From: Lysobacter luteus
GTDB lineage: Bacteria; Pseudomonadota; Gammaproteobacteria; Xanthomonadales; Xanthomonadaceae
NCBI RefSeq assembly: GCF_907164845.1
Contig: NZ_OU015430.1
Coordinates: forward strand, 1,044,001-1,108,000
Reading direction: 5' to 3'
Length of the DNA stretch: 64,000 nt
The notes beneath the pieces were generated by a model, which worked only from the letters and a program-made list of their open reading frames with translations, made no database searches and had not been told where the DNA came from. Positions 35,440 to 47,117 of this stretch are shown piece by piece. The position numbers were made by a program, and so were the translations under genes. Numbering within the stretch: position 1 is the first letter of the stretch; each line of letters starts with the position of its first letter.

Positions 35440-36708
35440 ATGAATTCCGATGCCCATCGCCCCTGCGCTGCTCCGCTTTTCGGGCCGCAACCTCGCCGCC
35501 ATACCCGCGCCGTGACCATTGGCGGCGTCCAGGTGGGTGGACGGGCGCCGGTGGTGGTGCAGTCGATGACCAACACCGACACCGCCGACGTCGCGTCCAC
35601 CGCCAAGCAGGTCGCCGAGCTGTGGCGCGCCGGCTCGGAGCTGGTGCGCATCACCGTCAACACGCCCGAGGCCGCCGCGGCCGTGCCGCGCATCCGCGAC
35701 CGGCTGGCGATGATGGGGGCGGAGGTGCCGCTGATCGGCGATTTCCACTACAACGGCCACCAGTTGCTGACCGCCGAACCGGCCGCTGCCGAGGCGCTGG
35801 CCAAGTACCGCATCAACCCCGGCAACGTCGGCTTCGGCAAGAAAAAGGACAGCCAGTTCGCGACCTTGATCGAGCTGGCGATCAAACACGGCAAGCCGGT
35901 CCGGATCGGCGCCAACTGGGGTTCGCTCGACCAGGCGCTGGCACGGCAGTTGATGGACGAGAACGCTCTGCGCGACGAACCATGGGACGCCGGCCGGGTG
36001 CTGCGCGAGGCGCTGATCCGCTCGGCGCTGGACTCGGCCGACCGCGCGGTCGAGATCGGTCTTCCGGCTGACCGCATCGTGCTCAGCGCCAAGGTATCGG
36101 GCGTGCAGGAGCTGGTGGCGGTGTACCGCGAGCTGGCCACGCGCGGCGATTACGCGCTGCACCTGGGCTTGACCGAGGCCGGCATCGGCAGCAAGGGCAT
36201 CGTGGCTTCGAGCGCCGCGCTTGGCATCCTGCTGCAGGAAGGCATTGGCGACACGATCCGGATCTCGCTGACGCCCGAGCCTGGCCAGTCGCGCACCAAC
36301 GAAGTGATCGTCGCCCAGGAGCTGTTGCAGACGATGGGTTTGCGCGCGTTCACCCCGATGGTCACCGCGTGCCCGGGCTGTGGACGCACGACCAGCACGT
36401 TCTTCCAGGAGCTCGCGCAGAAGGTGCAGGAGCACGTACGCGCCAGGATGCCGGAGTGGAAAGTGACCCATCCCGGCGCGGAGAACCTGACCCTGGCGGT
36501 GATGGGCTGCGTGGTCAATGGCCCGGGCGAGTCCCGCCACGCCAACATCGGCATCTCGCTGCCGGGCACCGGCGAGGCCCCGTCGGCCCCGGTGTTCGAG
36601 GACGGGGAGAAGACCGTCACCCTGCGCGGCGAGCACATCGCCGATGAGTTCGTCGGCCTGATCGACGCCTACGTCGACCGCCACTATGGCGCCGCCGGCG
36701 CCGCCTGA
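35440..36708 (+). CDS. ispG: 4-hydroxy-3-methylbut-2-enyl diphosphate synthase (IspG/GcpE)
   Basis: Iron-sulfur enzyme of the MEP isoprenoid pathway, converting MEcPP to HMBPP. The 422-residue protein has the N-terminal [12 protein letters not shown], the radical-site region, and the three cluster cysteines in [10 protein letters not shown] and [10 protein letters not shown]. The start ATG 35440 has no Shine-Dalgarno and is preceded by a TACAAT. A slightly extended N-terminus ([15 protein letters not shown]) is typical of xanthomonad IspG. The 3' end overlaps the PAP2 gene by 23 bases. Confidence 0.97.
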   Translation: MNSDAHRPCAAPLFGPQPRRHTRAVTIGGVQVGGRAPVVVQSMTNTDTADVASTAKQVAELWRAGSELVRITVNTPEAAAAVPRIRDRLAMMGAEVPLIGDFHYNGHQLLTAEPAAAEALAKYRINPGNVGFGKKKDSQFATLIELAIKHGKPVRIGANWGSLDQALARQLMDENALRDEPWDAGRVLREALIRSALDSADRAVEIGLPADRIVLSAKVSGVQELVAVYRELATRGDYALHLGLTEAGIGSKGIVASSAALGILLQEGIGDTIRISLTPEPGQSRTNEVIVAQELLQTMGLRAFTPMVTACPGCGRTTSTFFQELAQKVQEHVRARMPEWKVTHPGAENLTLAVMGCVVNGPGESRHANIGISLPGTGEAPSAPVFEDGEKTVTLRGEHIADEFVGLIDAYVDRHYGAAGAA

Positions 36709-37417
36709 TCCCGCCCGGCGTCGCCTGCCGCTCGCCTCGGCGCTGCGGCTGGAAAGGACGCTGCTCCGCAGCCTGCTGCACCGCCACGGTTGGCGACTGC
36801 TGCTGGTGTTCGTCGGACTGCTGCTGCCGATGTGGGGTTTTGCCGAGCTGGTGGACGAAGTGCGCGAGCGCGAGCCGATCGCGTTCGACGAGCCGATGTT
36901 GGCTCTCGCCCGCGACGCTGCCTCGCCGGCGCTGGACCGGTTCTTCGTGATCGTCACCGACCTGGGCTACCTGCACGGGGTGGTCCCGTTCGACGTGTTG
37001 CTGGTGCTGACCCTGATGGGCCTGCGGCGGCCGCGGGAGGCAACCTTTGCCGGCATCGCGCTGGCCGGGTCGGGCCTGCTCAACGTCGGTACCAAGTTGC
37101 TCTTTGCACGTGACCGGCCGACCTTGTGGGAATCGATCACCCCCGAGTCGAGTTACAGCTTTCCCAGCGGCCACGCGATGGGGTCGGCGACGCTGGCGTG
37201 GGTGGTGGTCCTGCTCGCCTGGCGCACCCGCTGGCGCTGGCCGGTGCTGCTGCTGGCGGTGCCGTTCGTGCTGTTGGTCGGTGGTTCGCGGGTCTACCTC
37301 GGGGTGCACTTTCCCTCCGACATCCTCGCCGGCTGGGCGGCGGCCAGCATCTGGGCGGCGATCGTCTACCTGGCCGTTTTCCGCTGGCGCATGCACCCCT
37401 GGCGCACCGGCCGCTGA
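36686..37417 (+). CDS. PAP2-family membrane phosphatase
   Basis: A 243-residue integral membrane protein, about five to six helices. It carries all three PAP2 motifs: [19 protein letters not shown] and [12 protein letters not shown]. Family members dephosphorylate phosphatidate, phosphatidylglycerol phosphate or undecaprenyl pyrophosphate. Because it overlaps ispG (isoprenoid precursor synthesis), an undecaprenyl-pyrophosphate phosphatase role is attractive but unproven. ATG 36686 lies inside ispG, implying coupled translation. Confidence 0.88.
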   Translation: MAPPAPPDPARRRLPLASALRLERTLLRSLLHRHGWRLLLVFVGLLLPMWGFAELVDEVREREPIAFDEPMLALARDAASPALDRFFVIVTDLGYLHGVVPFDVLLVLTLMGLRRPREATFAGIALAGSGLLNVGTKLLFARDRPTLWESITPESSYSFPSGHAMGSATLAWVVVLLAWRTRWRWPVLLLAVPFVLLVGGSRVYLGVHFPSDILAGWAAASIWAAIVYLAVFRWRMHPWRTGR

Positions 37418-39980
<2,563 letters not shown>

Positions 39981-40015
39981 GTTGAGCCGGCACACTGCCG
40001 GTAGAGTGCGACACG

Positions 40016-40045
40016 GACCCCGGCCATGCGCCGGGGTCTTCTTTT
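40016..40045 (+). terminator. rho-independent terminator of the M4 protease gene
   Basis: GACCCCGGC (40016-40024) pairs perfectly with GCCGGGGTC (40030-40038), loop CATGC, followed by TTCTTTT. It sits 36 bases after the stop and six bases before the stop of the convergent EamA gene. Confidence 0.9.
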
Positions 40046-40051
40046 GGCGGG

Positions 40052-40957
40052 CTACTCGCCGGGCTTGGCGCCGGTCGAGGGTGCCGAGGTGGCCGCACGC
40101 CGCGCCAGGGTCGCCTCCCGGTGCGCGATGTAGGCATTGGCGCCGAAGATGATCGAGGCGCCCAGCACCGTCCAGCGGTCCACGCCTTCGCCGAAGAGCA
40201 CGAATGCGAGCAGCGCGACGATCGGCAACTGCATGAAGCTGATCGGGGTCAGTGCGGACACCTCGCCGAGCTTCAGTGCGCGGGTCCAGAGCATGTGGCC
40301 GGCCGTACCCAGCGCGCCCGCCGCGATGACCCACAACCAGGCGATGCCTTCGGGCCATTCCCAGACCGTCAGTGCCGGCACCAGCGACATCGGCACCCAC
40401 AGGATGGTGGTCCACACCACGATCCGGTCGGCCGGTTCCAGCGCTGACAGCTGCTTGATCTGGATCGAGACGATGCCGCTGAGCACGGCCGCCGACAGCG
40501 CGACCAGGGTGCCCGCGCTGAATCCGTCCGTGCCCGGGCGGACGATCACCAGCACGCCGATGAAACCCAGCACGACGGCGGTCCAGCGGCGCGCGCGCAC
40601 CTGCTCGCCCAGCCACAGCACGGCGGCGATGGTGACGAACAGCGGGGTCGAGTACGACAGCGACACCGCCTGCGCCAGCGGCAGGTTGCCGATGGCCCAG
40701 AAGCCGCACAGCATCGACAGGGTGCCGATCAGGCAGCGCACCACGTAGCGCGGCAGCTGCCGCGTGCGCAGCAGGCCCGGGCCGTGCCGGTAAACCAGCG
40801 GCGCGGTGGCGAGCATCCCGAAGAAGCAGCGGAAGAACGCGACCTGGAAGGTGTGCAGCGTTTCCGACGCCAGCCGGATCGTGATGACCATGAACGCGAA
40901 GAACACCGTGCTCCCCAGCATCAGGGCGGCGGCACGGGCGTGCGTGGATCCGCTCAC
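40052..40957 (-). CDS. EamA/DMT-family transporter
   Basis: A 301-residue protein with ten predicted membrane helices in two EamA repeats; the second begins about residue 150. Family members export amino acids, metabolites or drugs; the substrate cannot be predicted. The start ATG 40957 overlaps the murB stop by ATGA, so it is the last gene of the pyrD-murB-eamA unit. A cytosolic Arg/Ala-rich tail ends the protein. Confidence 0.88.
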   Translation of the reverse strand: MSGSTHARAAALMLGSTVFFAFMVITIRLASETLHTFQVAFFRCFFGMLATAPLVYRHGPGLLRTRQLPRYVVRCLIGTLSMLCGFWAIGNLPLAQAVSLSYSTPLFVTIAAVLWLGEQVRARRWTAVVLGFIGVLVIVRPGTDGFSAGTLVALSAAVLSGIVSIQIKQLSALEPADRIVVWTTILWVPMSLVPALTVWEWPEGIAWLWVIAAGALGTAGHMLWTRALKLGEVSALTPISFMQLPIVALLAFVLFGEGVDRWTVLGASIIFGANAYIAHREATLARRAATSAPSTGAKPGE

Positions 40958-41991
40958 CAGCGTGCGCCCACCACGCGAGGCTCCGGTTCCAGCGCGATGT
41001 CGAAGCGTTCGTGTACCGAGCCGGCGATGCGCCGGGCGAGGTCGAACAGCTGGCGCCCGCTGGCCGCCCCGTGGTTGACCAGCACCAGGGCATGCGACGC
41101 CGCCACGCCGGCGTCACCGTCGCGGTGGCCTTTCCAGCCGCAGGCATCGATCAACCATGCGGCCGAGAGCTTGCGGGTGGCATCGTCGCCGCCGCCGAAG
41201 ACCGGCAGGCGGGGATGTGCGTCAGCCAGTGCCAGGGCCTGCCCGGCCGGCACGATCGGATTCTTGAAGAAGCTGCCGGCGTTGCCGAGCACGGCCGGGT
41301 CGGGCAGCTTGCGGCGACGGATCGCGATGACCGCGTCGGCAACCTGCCGTGACGTGGGGGCGGTGATCCCGCTCGCGGCGATCTCGTCGCCCAGGCCGGC
41401 GTAGTCGAGCCGCGGCGCGCGCTGGCGCGGCAGGGCGAACTCGACGGCGGTGACAACGAAGCGGTCCGGGTCCTGCTTGAACAGGCTGTCGCGGTAGCCG
41501 AACGCGCAGGCGTCGGCGTCCAGCCGCAGCCAGCGGCTTGTCGCCGGCTCGAACGCTTCGACCGCGTGGACGAACTCGCGCACTTCCACGCCGTAGGCGC
41601 CAATGTTCTGGATCGGCGCGGCACCCACCGTGCCCGGGATCAGGGCGAGGTTCTCGAGCCCACACAGGCCGCGGTCGAGTGTGTCCAGCACGAAGGCGTG
41701 CCACTGGACGCCGGCATCGGCACGAACGATGGCGAGGTCGCCGTCGTCGACCACGCGGATGTTACGTCCGGTCAGCGCCAGCAGCGGCTGGACCGGGTCG
41801 GCGACGAACAGCAGGTTGCTGCCACCGCCCAGGACCAGCGGCGACCGGCCCGCGAACTCGGGGCCGGACAACAGGCCGGGCAGGGCACTGGCGTCCTGGA
41901 CCTCGGCCAGCAGCGGCGCGCTCGCGGCAACGCCGAACGTGTTGCGCGCCTGCAGGGGAGCGTTGCGGAAGAGGCGGAGCGGTTCGCTCAT
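40954..41991 (-). CDS. murB: UDP-N-acetylenolpyruvoylglucosamine reductase
   Basis: FAD- and NADPH-dependent enzyme of the second step in UDP-MurNAc synthesis. The 345-residue protein is type I MurB (E. coli-like, with the Tyr-loop insertion). Motifs are [31 protein letters not shown] and the proton-donor Ser in [10 protein letters not shown]. The start ATG 41991 overlaps the pyrD stop (ATGA); the longer reading to 42099 runs over pyrD and is rejected. Confidence 0.96.
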   Translation of the reverse strand: MSEPLRLFRNAPLQARNTFGVAASAPLLAEVQDASALPGLLSGPEFAGRSPLVLGGGSNLLFVADPVQPLLALTGRNIRVVDDGDLAIVRADAGVQWHAFVLDTLDRGLCGLENLALIPGTVGAAPIQNIGAYGVEVREFVHAVEAFEPATSRWLRLDADACAFGYRDSLFKQDPDRFVVTAVEFALPRQRAPRLDYAGLGDEIAASGITAPTSRQVADAVIAIRRRKLPDPAVLGNAGSFFKNPIVPAGQALALADAHPRLPVFGGGDDATRKLSAAWLIDACGWKGHRDGDAGVAASHALVLVNHGAASGRQLFDLARRIAGSVHERFDIALEPEPRVVGARW

Positions 41992-43046
41992 GCGACCGGC
42001 GGAACCGGGCCACGGCTGGGCGCGAACTTGCGGCGGCGGATCGCCTCCACGCACTCGCGCACGAGCCCCGGGCCGCGGTAGACCAGGCCCGAGTAGCACT
42101 GCACCAGGCTCGCGCCGGCGGCCATCTTGGTGACCGCGTCGGCGCCCGACAGGATCCCGCCGACCCCGATCAGCGGGATCGACTCCGGCAGGCGCGTGCG
42201 CATCATCCGCAGCACCGTGGTTGACTGGCCCATCAGCGGTCGGCCGGACAAGCCGCCGGTTTCATCCGCGTGCGGCGCGCCCTCGATGGCCACGCGCGAC
42301 ACGGTGGTGTTGGTCGCGATGACGCCGTCGACCTCCAGCTCGGTCAGCACCCGCGCGCACGCCTCGATGTCGGCTTCCGACAGGTCGGGCGCGATCTTGA
42401 CCAGCATCGGGATGCGTCGACCGTGCTTGGCACCCAGCCGCTCCTGCTCCTCGCGCAGGGTGCCGACCAGGCGCCGCAGCAGTTGCTCTTCCTGCAGCTC
42501 GCGCAGGCCGGCGGTATTGGGCGAGGAGATGTTGACCGTCACGTAGTCCGCCAGCGGGTACACCCGCGACAGGCAGTACATGTAGTCGCCCTCGGCGATC
42601 TCGTTGGGCGTTTCCCTGTTCTTGCCGATGTTGATGCCCAGCAGGGCACCGCGTCGTTCGGCTTTCTCCACGTTGCGCACCAGCGCGTCGACCCCGGCAT
42701 TGTTGAAGCCCAGCCGGTTGATGACGCCTTCCTGGGCGGGAAGCCGGAACATCCGCGGCTTCGGGTTGCCCGCCTGCGGGCGCGGGGTGACCGTGCCGAT
42801 CTCGACGAAGCCGAAGCCGAGCGCCATCAGCGAATCGATGTGCGCGCCGTCCTTGTCGAGCCCGGCAGCCAGGCCGACCGGGTTCGGAAAATCGAGCCCG
42901 AACACGCGCGTCGGGAGCGGCTCGGGGCGTCGCGCCAGCAGCGCGCCAAGGCCGCTTGCATGGGCCTTGTCGAGCATCTTCAGGCTGAGGTCGTGCGCCT
43001 GTTCGGCGTCGAGCCGGAACAGCCAGGGCCGGGCGAGTGCGTACAT
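41988..43046 (-). CDS. pyrD: dihydroorotate dehydrogenase (quinone), class 2
   Basis: FMN enzyme of pyrimidine synthesis coupled to the respiratory quinone pool at the inner membrane. The 352-residue protein has the class-2 N-terminal membrane-association helices ([16 protein letters not shown]), [10 protein letters not shown], the catalytic Ser in VNISSPNT, and the FMN-phosphate site IGVGGI. It starts two bases after the DUF4190 stop on the minus strand and overlaps murB. Confidence 0.97.
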   Translation of the reverse strand: MYALARPWLFRLDAEQAHDLSLKMLDKAHASGLGALLARRPEPLPTRVFGLDFPNPVGLAAGLDKDGAHIDSLMALGFGFVEIGTVTPRPQAGNPKPRMFRLPAQEGVINRLGFNNAGVDALVRNVEKAERRGALLGINIGKNRETPNEIAEGDYMYCLSRVYPLADYVTVNISSPNTAGLRELQEEQLLRRLVGTLREEQERLGAKHGRRIPMLVKIAPDLSEADIEACARVLTELEVDGVIATNTTVSRVAIEGAPHADETGGLSGRPLMGQSTTVLRMMRTRLPESIPLIGVGGILSGADAVTKMAAGASLVQCYSGLVYRGPGLVRECVEAIRRRKFAPSRGPVPPVA

Positions 43047-43048
43047 GC

Positions 43049-43387
43049 TCAGCCCACGGCCGAGGCGACGGCCAACAGTGCCACCAGCCCGCCGAAGAAC
43101 AGCACCGCGGCCAGCACGCCGATGATCGCCAGCGCCATCATCGAGTAGCCGAGCACCAACCCGGCGATGGCCAGGCCATCACCGTCGACGGCACCGGCTG
43201 TGCGCCTGACCTCGGCGCGGGCGAGGTGTCCGGTGATCACCGCCACCAGGCTTCCGACCAGCGGCAGCAGGGTCCACCCCAGCAGGCCGAAGACCAGGCT
43301 GACGATGGCCAGCACGCTGGTCTGCCGGCCAACCGCCGGCGCGGCCGGCGGCGGTGGGGGCAATGGCGGAGGGGTGGGATCGCTCAT
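43049..43387 (-). CDS. DUF4190 small membrane protein
   Basis: A 112-residue protein. The cytosolic N-terminus is Pro-rich ([15 protein letters not shown]). Two hydrophobic helices ([15 protein letters not shown] and [18 protein letters not shown]) flank a short loop with the DUF4190 pattern [10 protein letters not shown] and [11 protein letters not shown]. Function is unknown. The start ATG 43387 lies 13 bases after the AmaB-like stop, with GGAGAA between, and the stop is two bases before pyrD. It is thus embedded in one transcriptional unit. Confidence 0.82.
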   Translation of the reverse strand: MSDPTPPPLPPPPPAAPAVGRQTSVLAIVSLVFGLLGWTLLPLVGSLVAVITGHLARAEVRRTAGAVDGDGLAIAGLVLGYSMMALAIIGVLAAVLFFGGLVALLAVASAVG

Positions 43388-43400
43388 CGCCCGGTTCTCC

Positions 43401-44933
43401 TTACAGGTCGAACTTGATGCCCTGGGCCAGCGGCAGTTCGTCGGAGTAGTTGATGGTGTTGGTCTGGCGGCGCATGTACGCACGCCATGCATCCGAGCCC
43501 GACTCGCGGCCGCCGCCGGTCTCCTTCTCGCCGCCGAACGCGCCGCCGATCTCTGCGCCGGAGGTGCCGATGTTGACGTTGGCGATGCCGCAGTCCGAAC
43601 CGCGCACCGACAGGAACTGCTCGGCCGCCTTCAGGTTCTGGGTGAAGATCGCCGACGACAGGCCCTGCGGCACGTCGTTCTGCATGTCGATGGCTTCGTC
43701 CAGGTCGCTGAACTTCATCACGTACAGGATCGGCGCGAAGGTCTCGGTCTGGACGACTTCGGAATCGTTGGCCAGGCCGGTGATGATCGTCGGCAGCACG
43801 AAGTTGCCCTTGCGATCCACCGCTGCGCCGCCGGTCTCGACCTTGCCACCGGCCGCCTTGGCCTTCTCGATCGCGGTCAGGTACGCCTGCACGCCATCCT
43901 TGCTGTTGAGGGGGCCCATCAGGTTGGCCGGGTCCATCGGGTCGCCGGTCTTGCCTTCGACCTGCTTGTACGCCGTGACCAGCTTGGCCAGCACGTCGTC
44001 GTAGATCGACTCGTGGATGAAGGCGCGGCGGGTGGTGGTGCAGCGCTGGCCGGCGGTGCCGACCGCGCCGAACACGATCGCCGGGATCGCCAGCTTCAGG
44101 TCGGCGGTGGCGTCGACGATCATCGCGTTGTTGCCGCCCAGCTCCAGCAGCGAGCGGCCCATGCGCTTGGCGACGCGCTCGCCGACGTGGCGGCCGACCT
44201 TGGTCGAGCCGGTGAAGCTGACAAGGGCGATGCGCTTGTCGTCGACGAAGGTCTGGGCCAAGTCGGTGCCGGCGTCGTTGAACAGGAAGAAGATGTCCGG
44301 GAAGCCGCCCTTCTTCAGCGCCTCGTTGCAGATCCGGACCGACGCGATGGCCGACAGCGGGGTCTTGGGCGAGGGCTTCCAGATGCAGATGTCGCCGCAG
44401 GCGGCCGCGACCAGCGCGTTCCACGCCCACACCGCGACCGGGAAGTTGAAGGCCGAGATGATCCCGACGATGCCCAACGGGTGCCACTGCTCGTACATCC
44501 GGTGGCCGGGGCGCTCGGAATGCATGGTGAGGCCGTAGAGCTGGCGCGACAGGCCGACGGCAAACTCGCCGATGTCGATCATCTCCTGGACTTCACCGTC
44601 GCCCTCGGGCTTGGACTTGCCCATTTCCAGCGCGACCAGCGAACCCAGCGCGTCCTTGTGTTCGCGCAGCGCGTCGGCGCACAGGCGCACGGCCTCGCCG
44701 CGGCGCGGGGCCGGGGTATTGCGCCAGACCTTGAAGGCGGCCTGGGCGCGCTCGACGATCTTCTCGTAGTCGGCCTGCGAGGACGCCTGGACCCGCGCCA
44801 GCACCTCGCCATCGGTCGGGTTGATCGGCTCGAGGATGCCGGCGTCGGCGGTCGTGGCCCATTCGCCATTGCCGAGGTAGGTGCCGGATTCGGTGCCGCT
44901 CAGGCCGAGTGCGGTGAGGACGGGGTGGGTCAT
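43401..44933 (-). CDS. amaB: L-aminoadipate-semialdehyde dehydrogenase (ALDH7 family, AmaB-like)
   Basis: A 510-residue aldehyde dehydrogenase of the ALDH7/antiquitin group, which oxidises 2-aminoadipate 6-semialdehyde in lysine breakdown and acts on other aldehydes. Diagnostic are the catalytic-Cys context [12 protein letters not shown], the Glu motif LELGGNNA and the N-terminal [11 protein letters not shown]. The start is ATG 44933 with AAGGAG upstream. The gene lies 27 bases downstream of tRNA-Arg on the same strand with no room for a promoter. No other lysine-pathway gene is adjacent. Confidence 0.9.
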   Translation of the reverse strand: MTHPVLTALGLSGTESGTYLGNGEWATTADAGILEPINPTDGEVLARVQASSQADYEKIVERAQAAFKVWRNTPAPRRGEAVRLCADALREHKDALGSLVALEMGKSKPEGDGEVQEMIDIGEFAVGLSRQLYGLTMHSERPGHRMYEQWHPLGIVGIISAFNFPVAVWAWNALVAAACGDICIWKPSPKTPLSAIASVRICNEALKKGGFPDIFFLFNDAGTDLAQTFVDDKRIALVSFTGSTKVGRHVGERVAKRMGRSLLELGGNNAMIVDATADLKLAIPAIVFGAVGTAGQRCTTTRRAFIHESIYDDVLAKLVTAYKQVEGKTGDPMDPANLMGPLNSKDGVQAYLTAIEKAKAAGGKVETGGAAVDRKGNFVLPTIITGLANDSEVVQTETFAPILYVMKFSDLDEAIDMQNDVPQGLSSAIFTQNLKAAEQFLSVRGSDCGIANVNIGTSGAEIGGAFGGEKETGGGRESGSDAWRAYMRRQTNTINYSDELPLAQGIKFDL

Positions 44934-44960
44934 CAAAAAACTCCTTGCGAAACGAATGAA

Positions 44961-45037
44961 TGGCGACCCCGACACGATTCGAACGTGTGACCTTCCCCTT
45001 AGGAGGGGGACGCTCTATCCAGCTGAGCTACGGGGCC
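44961..45037 (-). tRNA. tRNA-Arg (anticodon CCT)
   Basis: A complete cloverleaf on the minus strand: acceptor GGCCCCG/CGGGGTC, D arm GCTC...GAGC, anticodon stem TCCCC/GGGGA with loop CTCCTAA, T arm ACACG-TTCGAAT-CGTGT, and an encoded CCA. The anticodon CCT reads the rare Arg codon AGG. Ten bases upstream lies GATAAT on the same strand. Confidence 0.97.
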
Positions 45038-45046
45038 ATCCGCACG

Positions 45047-45052
45047 ATTATC
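45047..45052 (-). promoter_or_regulatory. -10 element of tRNA-Arg (and probably amaB)
   Basis: On the minus strand GATAAT ends nine bases before the tRNA 5' end and predicts a start near 45040. Because no promoter fits between the tRNA and amaB, it may serve the downstream genes as well. Confidence 0.5.
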
Positions 45053-45125
45053 GCAGAGACAGGCCCTGAAGACCTCCCCGCAATGGCCCCGTCGGCGCCC
45101 GGACGGCGCTTCCGGCGGGACCCCG

Positions 45126-45974
45126 TCAGCCTTCGAGCATCGGCTGGATGCGCTCCATGGTGGCCTGCAGCCGCGCCATGTGGCCCGATTCGCACAGCCG
45201 CACGAACATCCGGTCCAGCAGGTGCTGCAGGGCCGAGCGGTACAGCAGCGGTTCGATGTGGGCGCGGTCGTCATGGGCCGAGACCAGCAGCGAGAGGTCG
45301 GCGTGGGCGCGCAGGGGGTTTGAGTTATGGCGGGTGATGGTCACCACCGTCCCGCCACGCTCGCGGAACAGCCGTCCGATCTGGCACAGCGCCGGCTGTT
45401 TGCCGTGCTCGGAAAACACCAGCAGGACGTCGCCCGGGCCGGCGGCCGATACGCTGGCGGTCATGTGTGCGGTGTCGAAGTTGTGCACGGTGAGGATGCC
45501 CAGCAGTGACAGCCGCAGTGCGATCGCACGGGCGGGGATGTCGTCCTCGCCGAGGCCGATGATGAAGACCTTGCCCCCGGCCGACGCGCCCAGCAGGGCG
45601 GCGACCACCGCCTCGAGCAGCTCGGGCGGATTGATCGAGCGGGTTTCCTCCTCGGCCTGGCTTTTGCGCAGCCACAGCTCCATGCCGGCGTCCGGCGGCG
45701 GCGCGGGCGGAGCGCCTGTGTCGCGGGTGTCTTCGCCATTGTCGGCGCGTGCAATCGCCTCGCCGACCGAATATTTGAGGTCGGGATAGCCCTTGAAGCC
45801 CAACTTCTGGCAGAACTTGACGACGCTGGACTGGCTGATGCCCAGCGCGTTGGCCAATTGCTGCGACGAGTAGTCGCGCAGCAGCTGCGCGTTGTCGAGC
45901 ACGAAGTCGGCGATGCGGCGCTCGATCGCCGACATGCGGTCGCGCTCGGCGCGGATCTTCAGCAGTGCGGACAC
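45126..45974 (-). CDS. RpiR/MurR-family transcriptional regulator with altered SIS site
   Basis: A 282-residue regulator. The N-terminal RpiR helix-turn-helix (LANALGISQSSVVKFCQKLG) is intact. The C-terminal SIS domain (about 130-250) normally binds a sugar phosphate; here its signatures are changed. The first loop reads GLGEDDIPA in place of GxGxS. The second reads FSEHGKQ in place of SxSGxT. Loss of the phosphate-binding serines suggests another ligand. GTG 45974, one base after the epimerase stop, is chosen; ATG 45935 is an alternative. It is the last gene of the NlpC-epimerase-regulator operon and probably regulates it. Confidence 0.88.
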   Translation of the reverse strand: MSALLKIRAERDRMSAIERRIADFVLDNAQLLRDYSSQQLANALGISQSSVVKFCQKLGFKGYPDLKYSVGEAIARADNGEDTRDTGAPPAPPPDAGMELWLRKSQAEEETRSINPPELLEAVVAALLGASAGGKVFIIGLGEDDIPARAIALRLSLLGILTVHNFDTAHMTASVSAAGPGDVLLVFSEHGKQPALCQIGRLFRERGGTVVTITRHNSNPLRAHADLSLLVSAHDDRAHIEPLLYRSALQHLLDRMFVRLCESGHMARLQATMERIQPMLEG

Positions 45975-45975
45975 G

Positions 45976-47085
45976 TCAGGCGGCCGCGCTGCCCGGTATC
46001 GGCTCGAGCCCGCGGATCTCACGGATGCCCAGCCCAGGCGCCTCGCTGACCGAGATCTCCGACTCGTTGAACGTGACCCCGCCCTCGACCGGATCGAACT
46101 GGCACAGCGACGGGCCGTCCAGGTCGATCTTGGTGATCACGTCGGCCTTGGCCACCGCTACGTGTACCGCTGCGGCGACGCTGATGCTCGATTCGAGCAT
46201 GCAGCCGATCATGCACTCGACCTGGTGCAGCGCGGCGATGTCGGCGATCCGGATCGCGTTCGAAATACCGCCGGTCTTCATCAGCTTGATATTGATGATG
46301 TCGGCCGCGCGCAGGTTGATCAGCTCGATCACCTCCATCGGGCCGAACACGCTCTCGTCGGCCATGATCGGGGTGTGCACCCGCTCGGTGACGTAGCGCA
46401 TGCCCTCGAGGTCGCGGGCCTTGACCGGTTGCTCCACCAGCTCCAGCCGCACGCCGGCGTCCTCCAGGGTGGTGATCGCGTAGACCGCCTGCTTGGCGGT
46501 CCAGCCCTGGTTGGCGTCGAGGCGGAGCAGGGCGCGGCTCTCCACCGCGGCGTAGATCGCCTTGATGCGCTCGACGTCGACGCCGATGTCCTTGCCCACC
46601 TTGATCTTCAGCGAGTCGAAGCCGCGCTCCACCGCGCTGATGGAATCGGCCACCATCTTGTCGATGGTGTCCACGCTGATGGTGATATCGGTGGTGATGA
46701 CCGGGTCGCCGCCGCCGAGCATCTTGTACAGCGGCGCGTTGTAGAGCTGGCCCCACAGGTCGTACACCGCGATCTCCACCGCCGCCTTGGCGCTGGAGTT
46801 CTTCTCCATCGAGGTCTGGATCAGCCGGGTGATGCGGTTGAGGTCGGCGATGTCCTCGCCGATGAGCCGCGGCGAGATGTAGTGCCGGATCGCGTCGACG
46901 ATGGAGCCGTGGGTGTCGCCGGTGATCACGGCGGTGGCCGGTGCCTCGCCATAGCCGACCTGGCCTGAGTCGGTGTGCACCATGACCACGATGTCCTCGA
47001 CCCGCTCGACGGTACGCAGCGCGGTCTTGAACGGCGTCTTGAGCGGTACCCGCAGCATGCCGAATTGGATGTCGGTGATCTTCAT
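45976..47085 (-). CDS. L-Ala-D/L-Glu dipeptide epimerase (enolase superfamily)
   Basis: A 369-residue muconate-lactonizing-subgroup enolase enzyme. Catalytic Lys162 (SLKIKVGK) and Lys267 (NIKLMK) lie on either side of the metal ligands Asp190 (RLDANQG), Glu219 (VEQP) and Asp243 (MADES). The DxD motif Asp321/Asp323 (KIDLDGP) marks enzymes that epimerise dipeptides and binds the dipeptide amino group. The expected reaction converts L-Ala-D-Glu from murein to L-Ala-L-Glu for ordinary peptidases. It lies between a secreted NlpC/P60 peptidase and an RpiR regulator, a context that supports murein-peptide use. Confidence 0.92.
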   Translation of the reverse strand: MKITDIQFGMLRVPLKTPFKTALRTVERVEDIVVMVHTDSGQVGYGEAPATAVITGDTHGSIVDAIRHYISPRLIGEDIADLNRITRLIQTSMEKNSSAKAAVEIAVYDLWGQLYNAPLYKMLGGGDPVITTDITISVDTIDKMVADSISAVERGFDSLKIKVGKDIGVDVERIKAIYAAVESRALLRLDANQGWTAKQAVYAITTLEDAGVRLELVEQPVKARDLEGMRYVTERVHTPIMADESVFGPMEVIELINLRAADIINIKLMKTGGISNAIRIADIAALHQVECMIGCMLESSISVAAAVHVAVAKADVITKIDLDGPSLCQFDPVEGGVTFNESEISVSEAPGLGIREIRGLEPIPGSAAA

Positions 47086-47117
47086 GGGTCGTGTGTCGTG
47101 TCCTGTTGGCGACGCGA

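Noticed and set aside
35350-36957. Upstream extension of xseA on the minus strand
   Set aside because: It is antisense to ispG; XseA homology starts at ATG 35349.
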